64,000 nt of DNA from Methylobacterium sp. J-030 (lineage in GTDB: Bacteria > Pseudomonadota > Alphaproteobacteria > Rhizobiales > Beijerinckiaceae). Location of the stretch: contig NZ_JAKSYM010000369.1 of assembly GCF_022829545.1 (NCBI RefSeq), forward strand, positions 62,001 through 126,000, given 5' to 3'. Below, piece by piece: positions 55,757-62,846 of the stretch (its first letter is position 1; each line of letters opens with the position of its first letter). Under the pieces are notes generated by a model that had not been told where the DNA came from, searched no databases, and was given only the letters and a program-made list of their open reading frames with translations. Both the position numbers and the translations under genes were made by a program.

Positions 55757-55890
55757 CCCGGGATCCCGGGTTTCCCAGGGGCGAGCCCTTGGGCGGATGC
55801 TCAGGGCGGAGCCCTGAGATTCTCGGCCCTGAGGTAGTCTCCAGGGCTCCGCCCTGGACCCGCGAAAGGTCTCGGCCTTTCGAAACCAGA
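55757..55890. repeat. Composite intergenic hairpin repeat, copy 5
   Basis: The SDR-amidase gap holds CCCGGGATCCCGGG, CCCAGGGGC..GCCCTTGGG, CTCAGGGCGGAGCCCTGAG (55800-55818), CCAGGGCTCCGCCCTGG (about 55841-55857) and CGAAAGGTCTCGGCCTTTCG (about 55862-55881). This is the fullest set of modules in the window, in an order opposite to copy 2. The amidase start lies 36 nt downstream. Confidence 0.85.
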
Positions 55891-55925
55891 ACGCGCGCCG
55901 TTCGGAGCAACACGCGGTGAGGACC

Positions 55926-57209
55926 ATGAGCGTACGCGACACCGTCGAGGCGCGCCTGGCGCGGATCGGGGCGGGGGACCCGGCGGTGTTCACCCGCCTC
56001 TACCCGGAGGCGGCCCGGGCGGCGGCGGACGCCGCCGATGCCCGCCGCCGGGACGGGCTCTCCCTCGGGCCGCTCGACGGCGCGATCGTCTCGATCAAGG
56101 ACCTGTTCGACGTGGCGGGCGAGACCACCACGGCCGGCTCGGTCCTGCTGGCGGGGGCGCCCCCGGCCGCGGCCGACGCCCCGGTGGTCGCCCGCCTGCG
56201 CCGGGCCGGGGCGGTGATCCTGGGCAAGACCAACATGTCGGAATTCGCCTTCTCCGGCCTCGGGCTCAACCCGCATTACGGCACCCCCGGCAACGCCGCC
56301 GATCCGGCCCGCATCCCCGGGGGCTCGTCCGCCGGGGCCGGGGTCTCGGTGGGGCAGGGGACGAGCGACGTCTCGATCGGCTCCGACACCGGCGGCTCGG
56401 TGCGGATCCCGGCCTCGCTCAACGGCGTGGTCGGGTTCAAGCCGACCGCCCGGCGGGTGCCCCTGGCCGGCGCCTTCCCGCTCTCCTACGCCCTCGATTC
56501 CCTCGGGCCGCTCGCCCGGAGCGTGGCGGACTGCGCCGCCGCCGACGCCGTGATGGCGGGCGAGGAGCCCGCGCCGCTCGACGCCCTCCCGGTCGCAGGC
56601 CTGCGGATCGGCGTGCCCCGGGGCCTGCTGTTCACCGAGACCGAGCCCCTGGTCGCCGAGGCGTTCGAGCGGGCGCTGGCGCGGCTCTCGGCGGCGGGGG
56701 CCCGGGTGATCGACCACCCGATCGACGATCTCCTGGCCGCCATGGACGCGGCCCTGCCGGACGGGTCGCTGGCGGCGATCGAGGCCGCCGCGATCCACGC
56801 CGACTGGCTCGACGCGCAGGCCGACCGCTACGACCCGCGGGTCCACCGCCGGATCCTGGCCGGCCGGGCGGCCCCGGCGACGCGCTACATCCGGACGCTG
56901 CGCCGCCGGACCGCGCTGGTCGCGGCCCTCGACGTTCGGCTCGCGCCCCTCAACCTGCTGGCGCTGCCGGCGACCGCCGCGACGGCGCCGCTCACCGCCC
57001 CGCTGGAGGCCGACGACGCGGCCTTCCTGGCGGCGAACCGGCTGATGCTGCGCAACACCGCCTTCGGCAACTTTTTCGACCTCACCGGCCTGTCGTTGCC
57101 GATGCCGGATCTCGCCCGGCCGGCGGGGCTGATGCTCCTCGCCCGCCACGGACAGGACCGCCGCCTGCTGGCGCTCGGCGCCGGCATCGAGGCGGCGCTG
57201 GCGGGGTAG
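55926..57209 (+). CDS. Amidase-signature family hydrolase
   Basis: A 427-residue amidase-signature enzyme, cleaving an amide or related bond in an unidentified substrate. The Ser-cisSer-Lys triad is intact: Lys58 in AIVSIKDLFDVAG, cis-Ser134 in IPGGSSAGAG and nucleophile Ser158 in GSDTGGSVRIPAS, with the standard 24-residue spacing. The start at 55926 follows GAGG; an upstream GTG at 55917 is possible. It is somewhat shorter than GatA and no gatB/C genes are adjacent, so a tRNA amidotransferase role is unlikely. AtzF- or aryl-amidase-like members fit better. Confidence 0.9.
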   Translation: MSVRDTVEARLARIGAGDPAVFTRLYPEAARAAADAADARRRDGLSLGPLDGAIVSIKDLFDVAGETTTAGSVLLAGAPPAAADAPVVARLRRAGAVILGKTNMSEFAFSGLGLNPHYGTPGNAADPARIPGGSSAGAGVSVGQGTSDVSIGSDTGGSVRIPASLNGVVGFKPTARRVPLAGAFPLSYALDSLGPLARSVADCAAADAVMAGEEPAPLDALPVAGLRIGVPRGLLFTETEPLVAEAFERALARLSAAGARVIDHPIDDLLAAMDAALPDGSLAAIEAAAIHADWLDAQADRYDPRVHRRILAGRAAPATRYIRTLRRRTALVAALDVRLAPLNLLALPATAATAPLTAPLEADDAAFLAANRLMLRNTAFGNFFDLTGLSLPMPDLARPAGLMLLARHGQDRRLLALGAGIEAALAG

Positions 57210-58289
57210 GGGGCCGGGACCACGCCGGATTGGACCCCCCTCGCTGCCGGGCGCCAAAGGCTTAGGAAACCAGCACTTTTCCGCTCCCCCCTGCGGGGAG
57301 GGGTCAGGGGTGGTGCAGGAGGCACCGTGTCGCCCCATCCTGCACCACCCCCACCTCCAACGCCTCCCCGCACGCTTGAGCGATCCCGGTCAGGCCCGGG
57401 ATCGCCAGGGGAGGAGAGAATGCCAAATCCGGGTACACCTTCGCGGCCCCGCGCGCTGCGCCGCCGGGGGCATGGCCAAACCCTCACGCCGCCGGGGTGA
57501 CGCGGGACGCCGCGAAGCCCGAACACAACGTTGCGAATGCCGGCTTCCCGGCGTCCCGCGGACGCGTGGGCCGGTCTCGACCCCTGCGTCCGATCCTGCA
57601 TCCGGTGTCCGTCACGCGGGGGGCCCGAACCTACGCTAAGTCCTCCGGGTTGCCCTGCGGCACCCCGATGTCTTCCGAGCGAGCCTTCGTCGCACGCCCT
57701 CTCGTCGTGGAGGGCGCCGTAGACCTCCGCACCGCCCAGGACAGGGTCGCCCATCTCTGGTGAACGACCGGGGCATTTCCTCCGCCGGCCGCCGCCCAGC
57801 CCGAGCCGGGGGGTGTCGAGCTCCCGCGCCCGGGGCTGCCGCAGCCGACGGCAGACGCGGGCACCGCCCCACCGCCGCCGGCCCGGCGGCTGACCGGACC
57901 GACGCCCCGAAGCGTCTCACGACGCGTCGCGGCGGGGTGAGAGACTTGGAGCATGGATTAGGAATTTTGTCAAGACGCGTCGAGAAATTTGGCGCCTCAT
58001 CCGCTTGTGGTTTCGGACGCACAAGCCACCGGCTTCTTATAGAGCCTACAGCGCGGCCGGGGGCTGCTAAGTACCCGCATCTCCTCAGCGACGAAGCAGC
58101 CAGAGGCATAAGGCGTTACCGCAGACACCGCTGGTACTGGCACTGATACATCCAACCGCGTGTGCATCAACGAATGGCACTGTCGCCTCCAGACCCCACC
58201 TTGCGGCAAAAAACCGCTCCAAATTAATCAAAGTCTTTCCCTCGCGTGAAAACCTGATTAGTGAACCCTAGGTTTAGGTAGGAGGGATT
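57210..58289. other. 1.1-kb gene-poor region leading into the second AT-rich island
   Basis: No gene can be supported here. The first part carries a palindromic element (57284-57415, listed separately). A plus-strand ORF at 57497-57763 (88 aa) and an overlapping minus-strand one both lack ribosome-binding sites and recognisable features. Composition shifts from GC-rich to AT-rich at about 57940-58010. The 58200-58289 end is the AT-rich leader of the two-gene module. The length and composition suggest decayed DNA next to an insertion point. Confidence 0.5.
57284..57415. repeat. Cluster of nested palindromes downstream of the amidase gene
   Basis: Three inverted repeats occur in a row. CTCCCCCCTGCGGGGAGGGG covers 57284-57303. 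A 14-bp perfect pair GGGGTGGTGCAGGA / TCCTGCACCACCCC covers 57307-57320 and 57338-57351. A nested structure has outer CCTCCCC / GGGGAGG (57363-57369, 57409-57415) and inner GCGATCCCGG / CCGGGATCGC. The block looks like a short non-autonomous palindromic element or a structured RNA. The first hairpin resembles those near 18927 and 26941. Confidence 0.65.
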
Positions 58290-58829
58290 GTGAGCGCCAC
58301 AAAAATGGCCTTTGACGCTTTCCGTGCACAATTCGGCCCTGCCCGTCTGCCACCGGCCGAGGCGATAGCTAACGATGACGAGCTTCGGCCAATGTCATCA
58401 GCAGAGGGACTATGCGTCTGGTCAGACGGCAATCATGCCTGCAATTGCCAAACAGAACCTTCAGATTATCCGCAAGCGACTAAAGATTTTCTTGACGAAA
58501 GACGGCTTTGGGTCGTCGCCCAAGACGAGGTACTTCACGCGAAAGAACGATGTGCCTTTGGCTTATCTTTGGAAACCGGCGTAATAAAACATACTAATAT
58601 AACCGGTGGGAAAGCTGCATTTTGCGGTGGAGAAATGATTGTTGTCAACGACAATACAATAATTCTCAACGGCCGATCACGTCGATATGGTCCACGCTCA
58701 TCGACAGAGATGACAGCAGTGGCTAAATCATTTACTGGTTCGGGTTATTCAGTATGGGCGATGGGCTATGATGATGAGGCTGGCGTGGCGCTGCCTTTCC
58801 AAGGGACGCGGCCGACATGGGTAGCCTGA
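58290..58829 (+). CDS. Unknown 179-aa protein, first gene of an XRE-ImmA module
   Basis: A 179-residue protein with a GTG start at 58290 behind a strong GGAGGGATT. The N-terminal third is mixed (AFDAFRAQFGPARLPPAEAI). The C-terminal two thirds form a compact beta-rich domain with FGLSLETGVIKHTNITGGKA, CGGEMIVVNDNTIILNGRSR, RYGPRSSTEMTAVAKSFTGS and GYSVWAMGYDDEAG. The GG(E)..V..N..NG.S.RYGPRS pattern looks conserved-domain-like, but I cannot name it. No signal or helix is present. It overlaps the next gene by 13 nt and is AT-rich compared with the chromosome. It could be the effector or partner regulated by the metallopeptidase. Confidence 0.7.
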   Translation: MSATKMAFDAFRAQFGPARLPPAEAIANDDELRPMSSAEGLCVWSDGNHACNCQTEPSDYPQATKDFLDERRLWVVAQDEVLHAKERCAFGLSLETGVIKHTNITGGKAAFCGGEMIVVNDNTIILNGRSRRYGPRSSTEMTAVAKSFTGSGYSVWAMGYDDEAGVALPFQGTRPTWVA

Positions 58830-60256
58830 ACAGTCACGGATACAGCGAAGACGACCTCCAAGCTGTTTTTGGGCCGGCATCGCAAGGCATGATTCCTGAA
58901 GACCGAGCAGCCACCTCGGATCGGGTCTTCGTGCGCAGTCAAGTCCAAATTACGTTCGACAACGAGCGCGCCAAGGGCCGCAAAATAGCAGCGCCTGAAG
59001 CATTGAGCACTTTTGGCTGGGAAATACTATTGAATATTGCGCGCGAGGGGGCGACAACACTGGTTCAAACCATTGATGAGCCAGCCATAACCATTCGTAA
59101 GCGTAGAACTGATTTGAATCTCGATCAACAGCAGGTTGCTCGTCATCTAAATTTACCACTTCAAGTAATTGCAAAAGCTGAAATCGCCGGGGAACTTTCC
59201 AAAATAAGAGACTTGGAAAAAATTTGTCAGTTACTTTCCATTGATGAGCGTTCTCTTGGAATGGTCCGAGGTGGGCATTCGGATAAAAATCTCGCTGTCC
59301 GCTTGAGAACGCTTAGTGATGACACAGAACATTTCAATTTTACCCCGACTTCTGTCATGAATTTCTCAGAAGCTGCATGGGTGATCTCACGGCAGGATGC
59401 CCTTGCCAAGAAACTGAATAGTTTTAGCAATGAACGAAACGTTCCAGTATTTCAAAAAGACAACAATTACAGCCATCCGGCCTGGAAACAAGGCTTTAGA
59501 CTTGCAGCGATCACTCGCGAGAAACTTGGCATATCTGCTGACGAACCAATCGAAAAGCTTCGCCATATCGTAGATACAAAGCTCGACATTTCTCTAATCC
59601 AGCAGAAGTTTTCATCTCGCTTCGCCGGCGCCACGCTAGCGAACGGTGAATGTCGTGGCATTGTCATCAATGAGGAGGGTGCAAACAGTCACGTTTGGAT
59701 TAGACGCATGACTTTGTGCCATGAGCTTGGACATTTACTCTGGGATCCAGATCAACGCTTAAATCAACTTAAGGTAGATCACTACAATAGGATTGATAGT
59801 TTCGATTTTCGTAGATTCAAAGATCCTGTTGAGGAGCGGGCAAATGCCTTCGCTGTCGCATTCCTTGCGCCACCTATCGCTGTCGAAAAGATAGTGGAAG
59901 ACTCATCATCTATTTTGACTGCCATATCCAAACTCATGCGCGTTTATGGTATCAGTGCATCAGCAGCCAAGCGACATATCCAAAATGTTACTCGGCGGAA
60001 AACTGATCAAGTTTCAGCTTATGAACTCCCGTTTCCTTCAGACGACTGGATTGGTAGAGAAAATTTCACATTAGATTGGTTTCCTGCTAAGTCGACGCCA
60101 TTATCACGCAGGGGCAAATTCGCGTGGATTGTTGCGCTCGCTTTACAGAGAAAGAAAATTTCTTCTGACTCAGCAGCAATGTTTCTCAATATCGCGCCCG
60201 AAGAAGCGATTAATAAATGCCATCAGGTTCTTGATGCATATACCGACACTGAATAA
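58817..60256 (+). CDS. XRE-family HTH fused to an ImmA/IrrE-type metallopeptidase
   Basis: A 479-residue protein. An XRE-type helix-turn-helix lies near residues 93-150 (ITIRKRRTDLNLDQQQVARH, LNLPLQVIAKAEIAGE). The metallopeptidase domain follows (about 225-370), with zinc site CHELGHLLW (His302, Glu303, His306) and the second-ligand helix DPVEERANAFAVAFLAP. A further 100 residues include HTH-like ISASAAKRHIQNV. ImmA/IrrE proteases typically cleave a cognate repressor, as in ICEBs1 ImmA/ImmR, or a DdrO-type regulator. Its start lies inside the upstream gene (13-nt overlap). The AT-rich composition indicates horizontal transfer. Confidence 0.88.
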   Translation: MGSLNSHGYSEDDLQAVFGPASQGMIPEDRAATSDRVFVRSQVQITFDNERAKGRKIAAPEALSTFGWEILLNIAREGATTLVQTIDEPAITIRKRRTDLNLDQQQVARHLNLPLQVIAKAEIAGELSKIRDLEKICQLLSIDERSLGMVRGGHSDKNLAVRLRTLSDDTEHFNFTPTSVMNFSEAAWVISRQDALAKKLNSFSNERNVPVFQKDNNYSHPAWKQGFRLAAITREKLGISADEPIEKLRHIVDTKLDISLIQQKFSSRFAGATLANGECRGIVINEEGANSHVWIRRMTLCHELGHLLWDPDQRLNQLKVDHYNRIDSFDFRRFKDPVEERANAFAVAFLAPPIAVEKIVEDSSSILTAISKLMRVYGISASAAKRHIQNVTRRKTDQVSAYELPFPSDDWIGRENFTLDWFPAKSTPLSRRGKFAWIVALALQRKKISSDSAAMFLNIAPEEAINKCHQVLDAYTDTE

Positions 60257-60571
60257 TGCTGCTGGAAATGTATCTATATAACCTAAATGATAATTATGCC
60301 TGCGCTTAGGCTCGCTCACACAAGTTCCGGAGTTTTTGTACGGACTGATAATTCAGCGGCTCGTCAGAACGTTTGGATTGCTATCTTGCTGATGCAGCTA
60401 GGTTTGAGCCCAGCGCCGGCATAGAAATAAAGCTAAATATTGTATTTTGGCAGATCGGTTATTTGAGTCTGAACTACCGCATTGCCGACTGCCCCACCAT
60501 GGTGCACCGTGCGGCTGTTCCGGGACCGCCCGCGTCGCCCCGCGATCCCAAGCGCCACAGGGAGCCGTCGC
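60257..60571. other. Spacer at the distal edge of the AT-rich island
   Basis: This 315-nt spacer is AT-rich to about 60470, then returns to normal GC. It includes AAATGATAATTATGCC near 60287, which superficially resembles a Fur box, but no iron gene is adjacent. No gene is supported. The composition change near 60475 marks the probable island end. Confidence 0.45.
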
Positions 60572-61375
60572 ATGAACGCAGCCTCACCCGCCCTCGTCTC
60601 GAACGACCATGAAAACCCCGACCTCGCCGCCGAAACCCAAACCATGCGGGTCGATCTCGCGGCCGCCTACCGGCTGATCCACCGGCTGGGGCTCGACGAC
60701 AGCATCTACACCCACATCTCGGCGCGGCTGCCGGGGGGCGGGCACCGGTTCCTCATCAACCCCTACGGGATGCGCTTCGAGGAGGTCACCCCCCAAAACC
60801 TCGTCACCGTCGATATCGACGGGCGGGTGATCGAGGATCCGATGGGGCTCGGCATCAACCCGGCCGGGTTCACGATCCACAGCGCCATCCACGCCGCCCG
60901 CCACGACGCGGTCTGCGTGCTCCACACCCACACGGTGGCGGGCGTCGCGGTCTCCTGCCAGGAGGAGGGGCTCCTGCCCCTGAACCAGTGGTCGATGCAG
61001 TTCACCGGCCGGCTCGCCTACCACGCCTATGAGGGCATCGCCCTCGACCTCGACGAGCGCCAGCGCCTCGTGGCCGATCTCGGCGACAAGCCCGTCATGG
61101 TCCTGCGCAACCACGGGCTGCTGACCTGCGGGCGCACCGTCGGCGAGGCGTTCCGGCTGATGCACAACATGGAGCGCTCGTGCCGGGCGCAGCTCGCCAT
61201 CCAGGCCGCGGGCGCGCCGGTGATCCGGCCCTCTTCCGCCGTCGCCACCAAGACCGCCGGGCAATACGCCGCCGGCTACGACCGCGTCGTACTCCAGGGG
61301 GCGCCCGACAACGAATGGGCCGCGTTCAAGCGGATGCTGGCGCGCACCGATCCGGAGGTTTTCGCACAGGGCTGA
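60572..61375 (+). CDS. Class II aldolase/adducin-domain protein
   Basis: A 267-residue protein with a single class II aldolase/adducin domain. The start at 60572 follows GGGAG. Family motifs include DDSIYTHISARLPG, INPYGMRFEEVTPQNLVTVD and the metal-binding HTHTVAGVAVSC (HxH). YHAYEGIALDLDERQRLVAD and VLRNHGLLTCG with the third His complete the pattern. Such proteins act as fuculose-, ribulose- or rhamnulose-phosphate aldolases or epimerases, and some have no known sugar substrate. The region lacks a sugar operon, so the substrate is open. Confidence 0.88.
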   Translation: MNAASPALVSNDHENPDLAAETQTMRVDLAAAYRLIHRLGLDDSIYTHISARLPGGGHRFLINPYGMRFEEVTPQNLVTVDIDGRVIEDPMGLGINPAGFTIHSAIHAARHDAVCVLHTHTVAGVAVSCQEEGLLPLNQWSMQFTGRLAYHAYEGIALDLDERQRLVADLGDKPVMVLRNHGLLTCGRTVGEAFRLMHNMERSCRAQLAIQAAGAPVIRPSSAVATKTAGQYAAGYDRVVLQGAPDNEWAAFKRMLARTDPEVFAQG

Positions 61376-61496
61376 GACCGAACCGCGGTGAGCCGGACGC
61401 ATCGCGGTTCGCCCGCGCGAGGGCGCGGCGGCGGTCGTCCGCCGGGCGCGATGATCCCGACCCTCGGTCGAGGATCCTCGCAAGCTGGTCTCAGCG

Positions 61497-61787
61497 TCAG
61501 GCCGCCAGGGCGGCGCGCGCGTCGCGGCCGTGGGCCTGGTCCATGATCGCGCCGATCCGCTCGCCCACCGCGATCGCGATCGCCACCGAGGCCGGGCCCT
61601 CCAGCCCCTGCTGGCAGATCCGGCTGAGCACGTCGGTCACCCGCTGCTCCATCACGCCGAGGATCGCGGCGGCGGCCTGGGGCTGCGCGCCGCGGAGCAC
61701 GGCCGCGAGGTCGCAATACGCGTCGTGGAGCAGCTGGAGCGTCAGCCGCTCGACCGCCTGCTCGTCCGCCTCCGTCAGAACACGCAT
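61497..61787 (-). CDS. Hypothetical helical protein (96 aa)
   Basis: A 96-residue all-helical protein starting at 61787 with GGAG about 9 nt upstream. The sequence is amphipathic throughout (EADEQAVERLTLQLLHDAYC, DLAAVLRGAQPQAAAAILGV, MEQRVTDVLSRICQQ). No motif is recognised. A CtrA-like site with one mismatch lies about 45 nt upstream. It converges with the class II aldolase gene. Confidence 0.6.
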   Translation of the reverse strand: MRVLTEADEQAVERLTLQLLHDAYCDLAAVLRGAQPQAAAAILGVMEQRVTDVLSRICQQGLEGPASVAIAIAVGERIGAIMDQAHGRDARAALAA

Positions 61788-61830
61788 CCCGAGCCACTCC
61801 CCGCGTCGCCGGCAGACTCCTCCGGGAGCC

Positions 61831-61846
61831 GTTAACAACGCGTAAA
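61831..61846 (-). promoter_or_regulatory. CtrA-like motif with one mismatch (TTTA-N7-TTAAC, minus strand)
   Basis: On the minus strand TTTA-CGCGTTG-TTAAC occupies 61846-61831, one base from the CtrA box, about 45 nt upstream of the 96-aa gene. It is the third such site near small uncharacterised genes in the last 12 kb. Candidate only. Confidence 0.4.
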
Positions 61847-61989
61847 GAGGCCGGCCGCCCGGGAGGGATCGGTCAACCATGCCGCGCGCCGGAGGGATCC
61901 GGCGCGATGGGCCATCGCGTCGCCCCCCGGAACCCGGTGGCCCCGTGATCGGTCAGGCCCGGGGGAGACCCTTCACCGGAAGCACCACC

Positions 61990-62253
61990 ATGCGCAGCCT
62001 CATCCTCGCCGGCCTCTTTCTGTCGGCATCCGTCGCCACCCCGGCCCTGGCCCAGGTCCAGCAGGACAATCCCAACGCCGCCAACCAGTCGATGGAATCG
62101 AGCAGCCAGATGCGCGGCCTGCGGCAGGAACAGACCACCCAGTCCGACATGCTCCGCATGGACGCCCAGCGGAACCAGGCCGCGACGCCGGCCCCGACCA
62201 CCGGCCCGAACGCCATCGGCCCCCATGTCGGGACGGGCGTGATCGGGCGCTGA
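61990..62253 (+). CDS. Small secreted hypothetical protein (87 aa)
   Basis: An 87-residue exported protein. The signal peptide spans residues 1-21 (LILAGLFLSASVATPALAQ). The mature part is polar and probably disordered, rich in Gln, Asn, Ser and Met (NPNAANQSMESSSQMRGLRQ, EQTTQSDMLRMDAQRNQAA), ending in a Gly/Pro tail. The ATG at 61990 directly begins the signal; longer frames add low-complexity sequence. No family recognised. Confidence 0.65.
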   Translation: MRSLILAGLFLSASVATPALAQVQQDNPNAANQSMESSSQMRGLRQEQTTQSDMLRMDAQRNQAATPAPTTGPNAIGPHVGTGVIGR

Positions 62254-62310
62254 CGGCGTGTTCCGCGCCGACGCAGAGGCCTGGTGAACCCCTCCGGCCC
62301 CGAGCACCCG

Positions 62311-62350
62311 CCCAAGGGCTGAAGCCCTTTGGAAACCCGGGATCCCGGGT
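62311..62350. repeat. Composite intergenic hairpin repeat, copy 6 (partial)
   Basis: One module, CCCAAGGGCTGAAGCCCTTTGG (62311-62332 overall), plus AAACCCGGGATCCCGGG lies between the convergent genes ending at 62253 and 62362. The tail AAACCCGG is shared with copies 2 and 4. It probably acts as a terminator for both. Confidence 0.75.
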
Positions 62351-62361
62351 CGAGCGGGCGC

Positions 62362-62589
62362 TCAGACGTCCGGCAGGCGCCGTCCCTTCACCACCACCCG
62401 CGGCCAGCGGTCGAGGCCGATCGGCATCAGGACGGCGATCTGCTGCGGCACCTCGGCCTCGCCCAGCAGGCTCCGGAGCGAGACCCGGCAGGCCTCCTCG
62501 AGCTCGGCCCGGCTGCGCGCCCCCGACGTCTTGATGTCGGCGATCAGCAGCGCCGCGATCTCCTGGGCGAAGGCATCCTCGTTCGACAT
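62362..62589 (-). CDS. Hypothetical protein (75 aa)
   Basis: A 75-residue soluble protein (DAFAQEIAALLIADIKTSGA, RSRAELEEACRVSLRSLLGE, VPQQIAVLMPIGLDRWPRVV). It is helical in the first 45 residues and strand-like at the end. No family or motif is recognised. It is separated from the membrane diguanylate cyclase gene by a 257-nt divergent spacer that probably holds both promoters. Confidence 0.55.
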   Translation of the reverse strand: MSNEDAFAQEIAALLIADIKTSGARSRAELEEACRVSLRSLLGEAEVPQQIAVLMPIGLDRWPRVVVKGRRLPDV

Positions 62590-62846
62590 GCCGATCTCGC
62601 GCTCCGGTTCAGAGCATCCTAGTCCATCGCAGCACGGCCAGGTATCCGCACAGAATTGCGCGCCCGCCGATCGCGTGTGGATACTTGCGGATCGGGCCGG
62701 CAGGACCGCAGGCCCGGCCCGCGAGCGTGATCGTTCCCCGCAGGGCGTCGTCTCCCGGACGGACCCGCGCAGAGGCGTGCGGGTAACGTTTCGGTCATAG
62801 ATCGGGGTCTACTGGTATCAATTGGCGAGTTGGCGTGGATAGACCG

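Noticed and set aside
57497..57763. An 88-codon plus-strand ORF and an overlapping minus-strand ORF in the gene-poor region
   Set aside because: Neither has a ribosome-binding site, a domain, or composition unlike random GC-rich frames.
60285..60303. AAATGATAATTATGCC as a Fur or iron-response box
   Set aside because: It resembles part of a Fur box but lies in AT-rich DNA downstream of the metallopeptidase gene with no iron gene adjacent.
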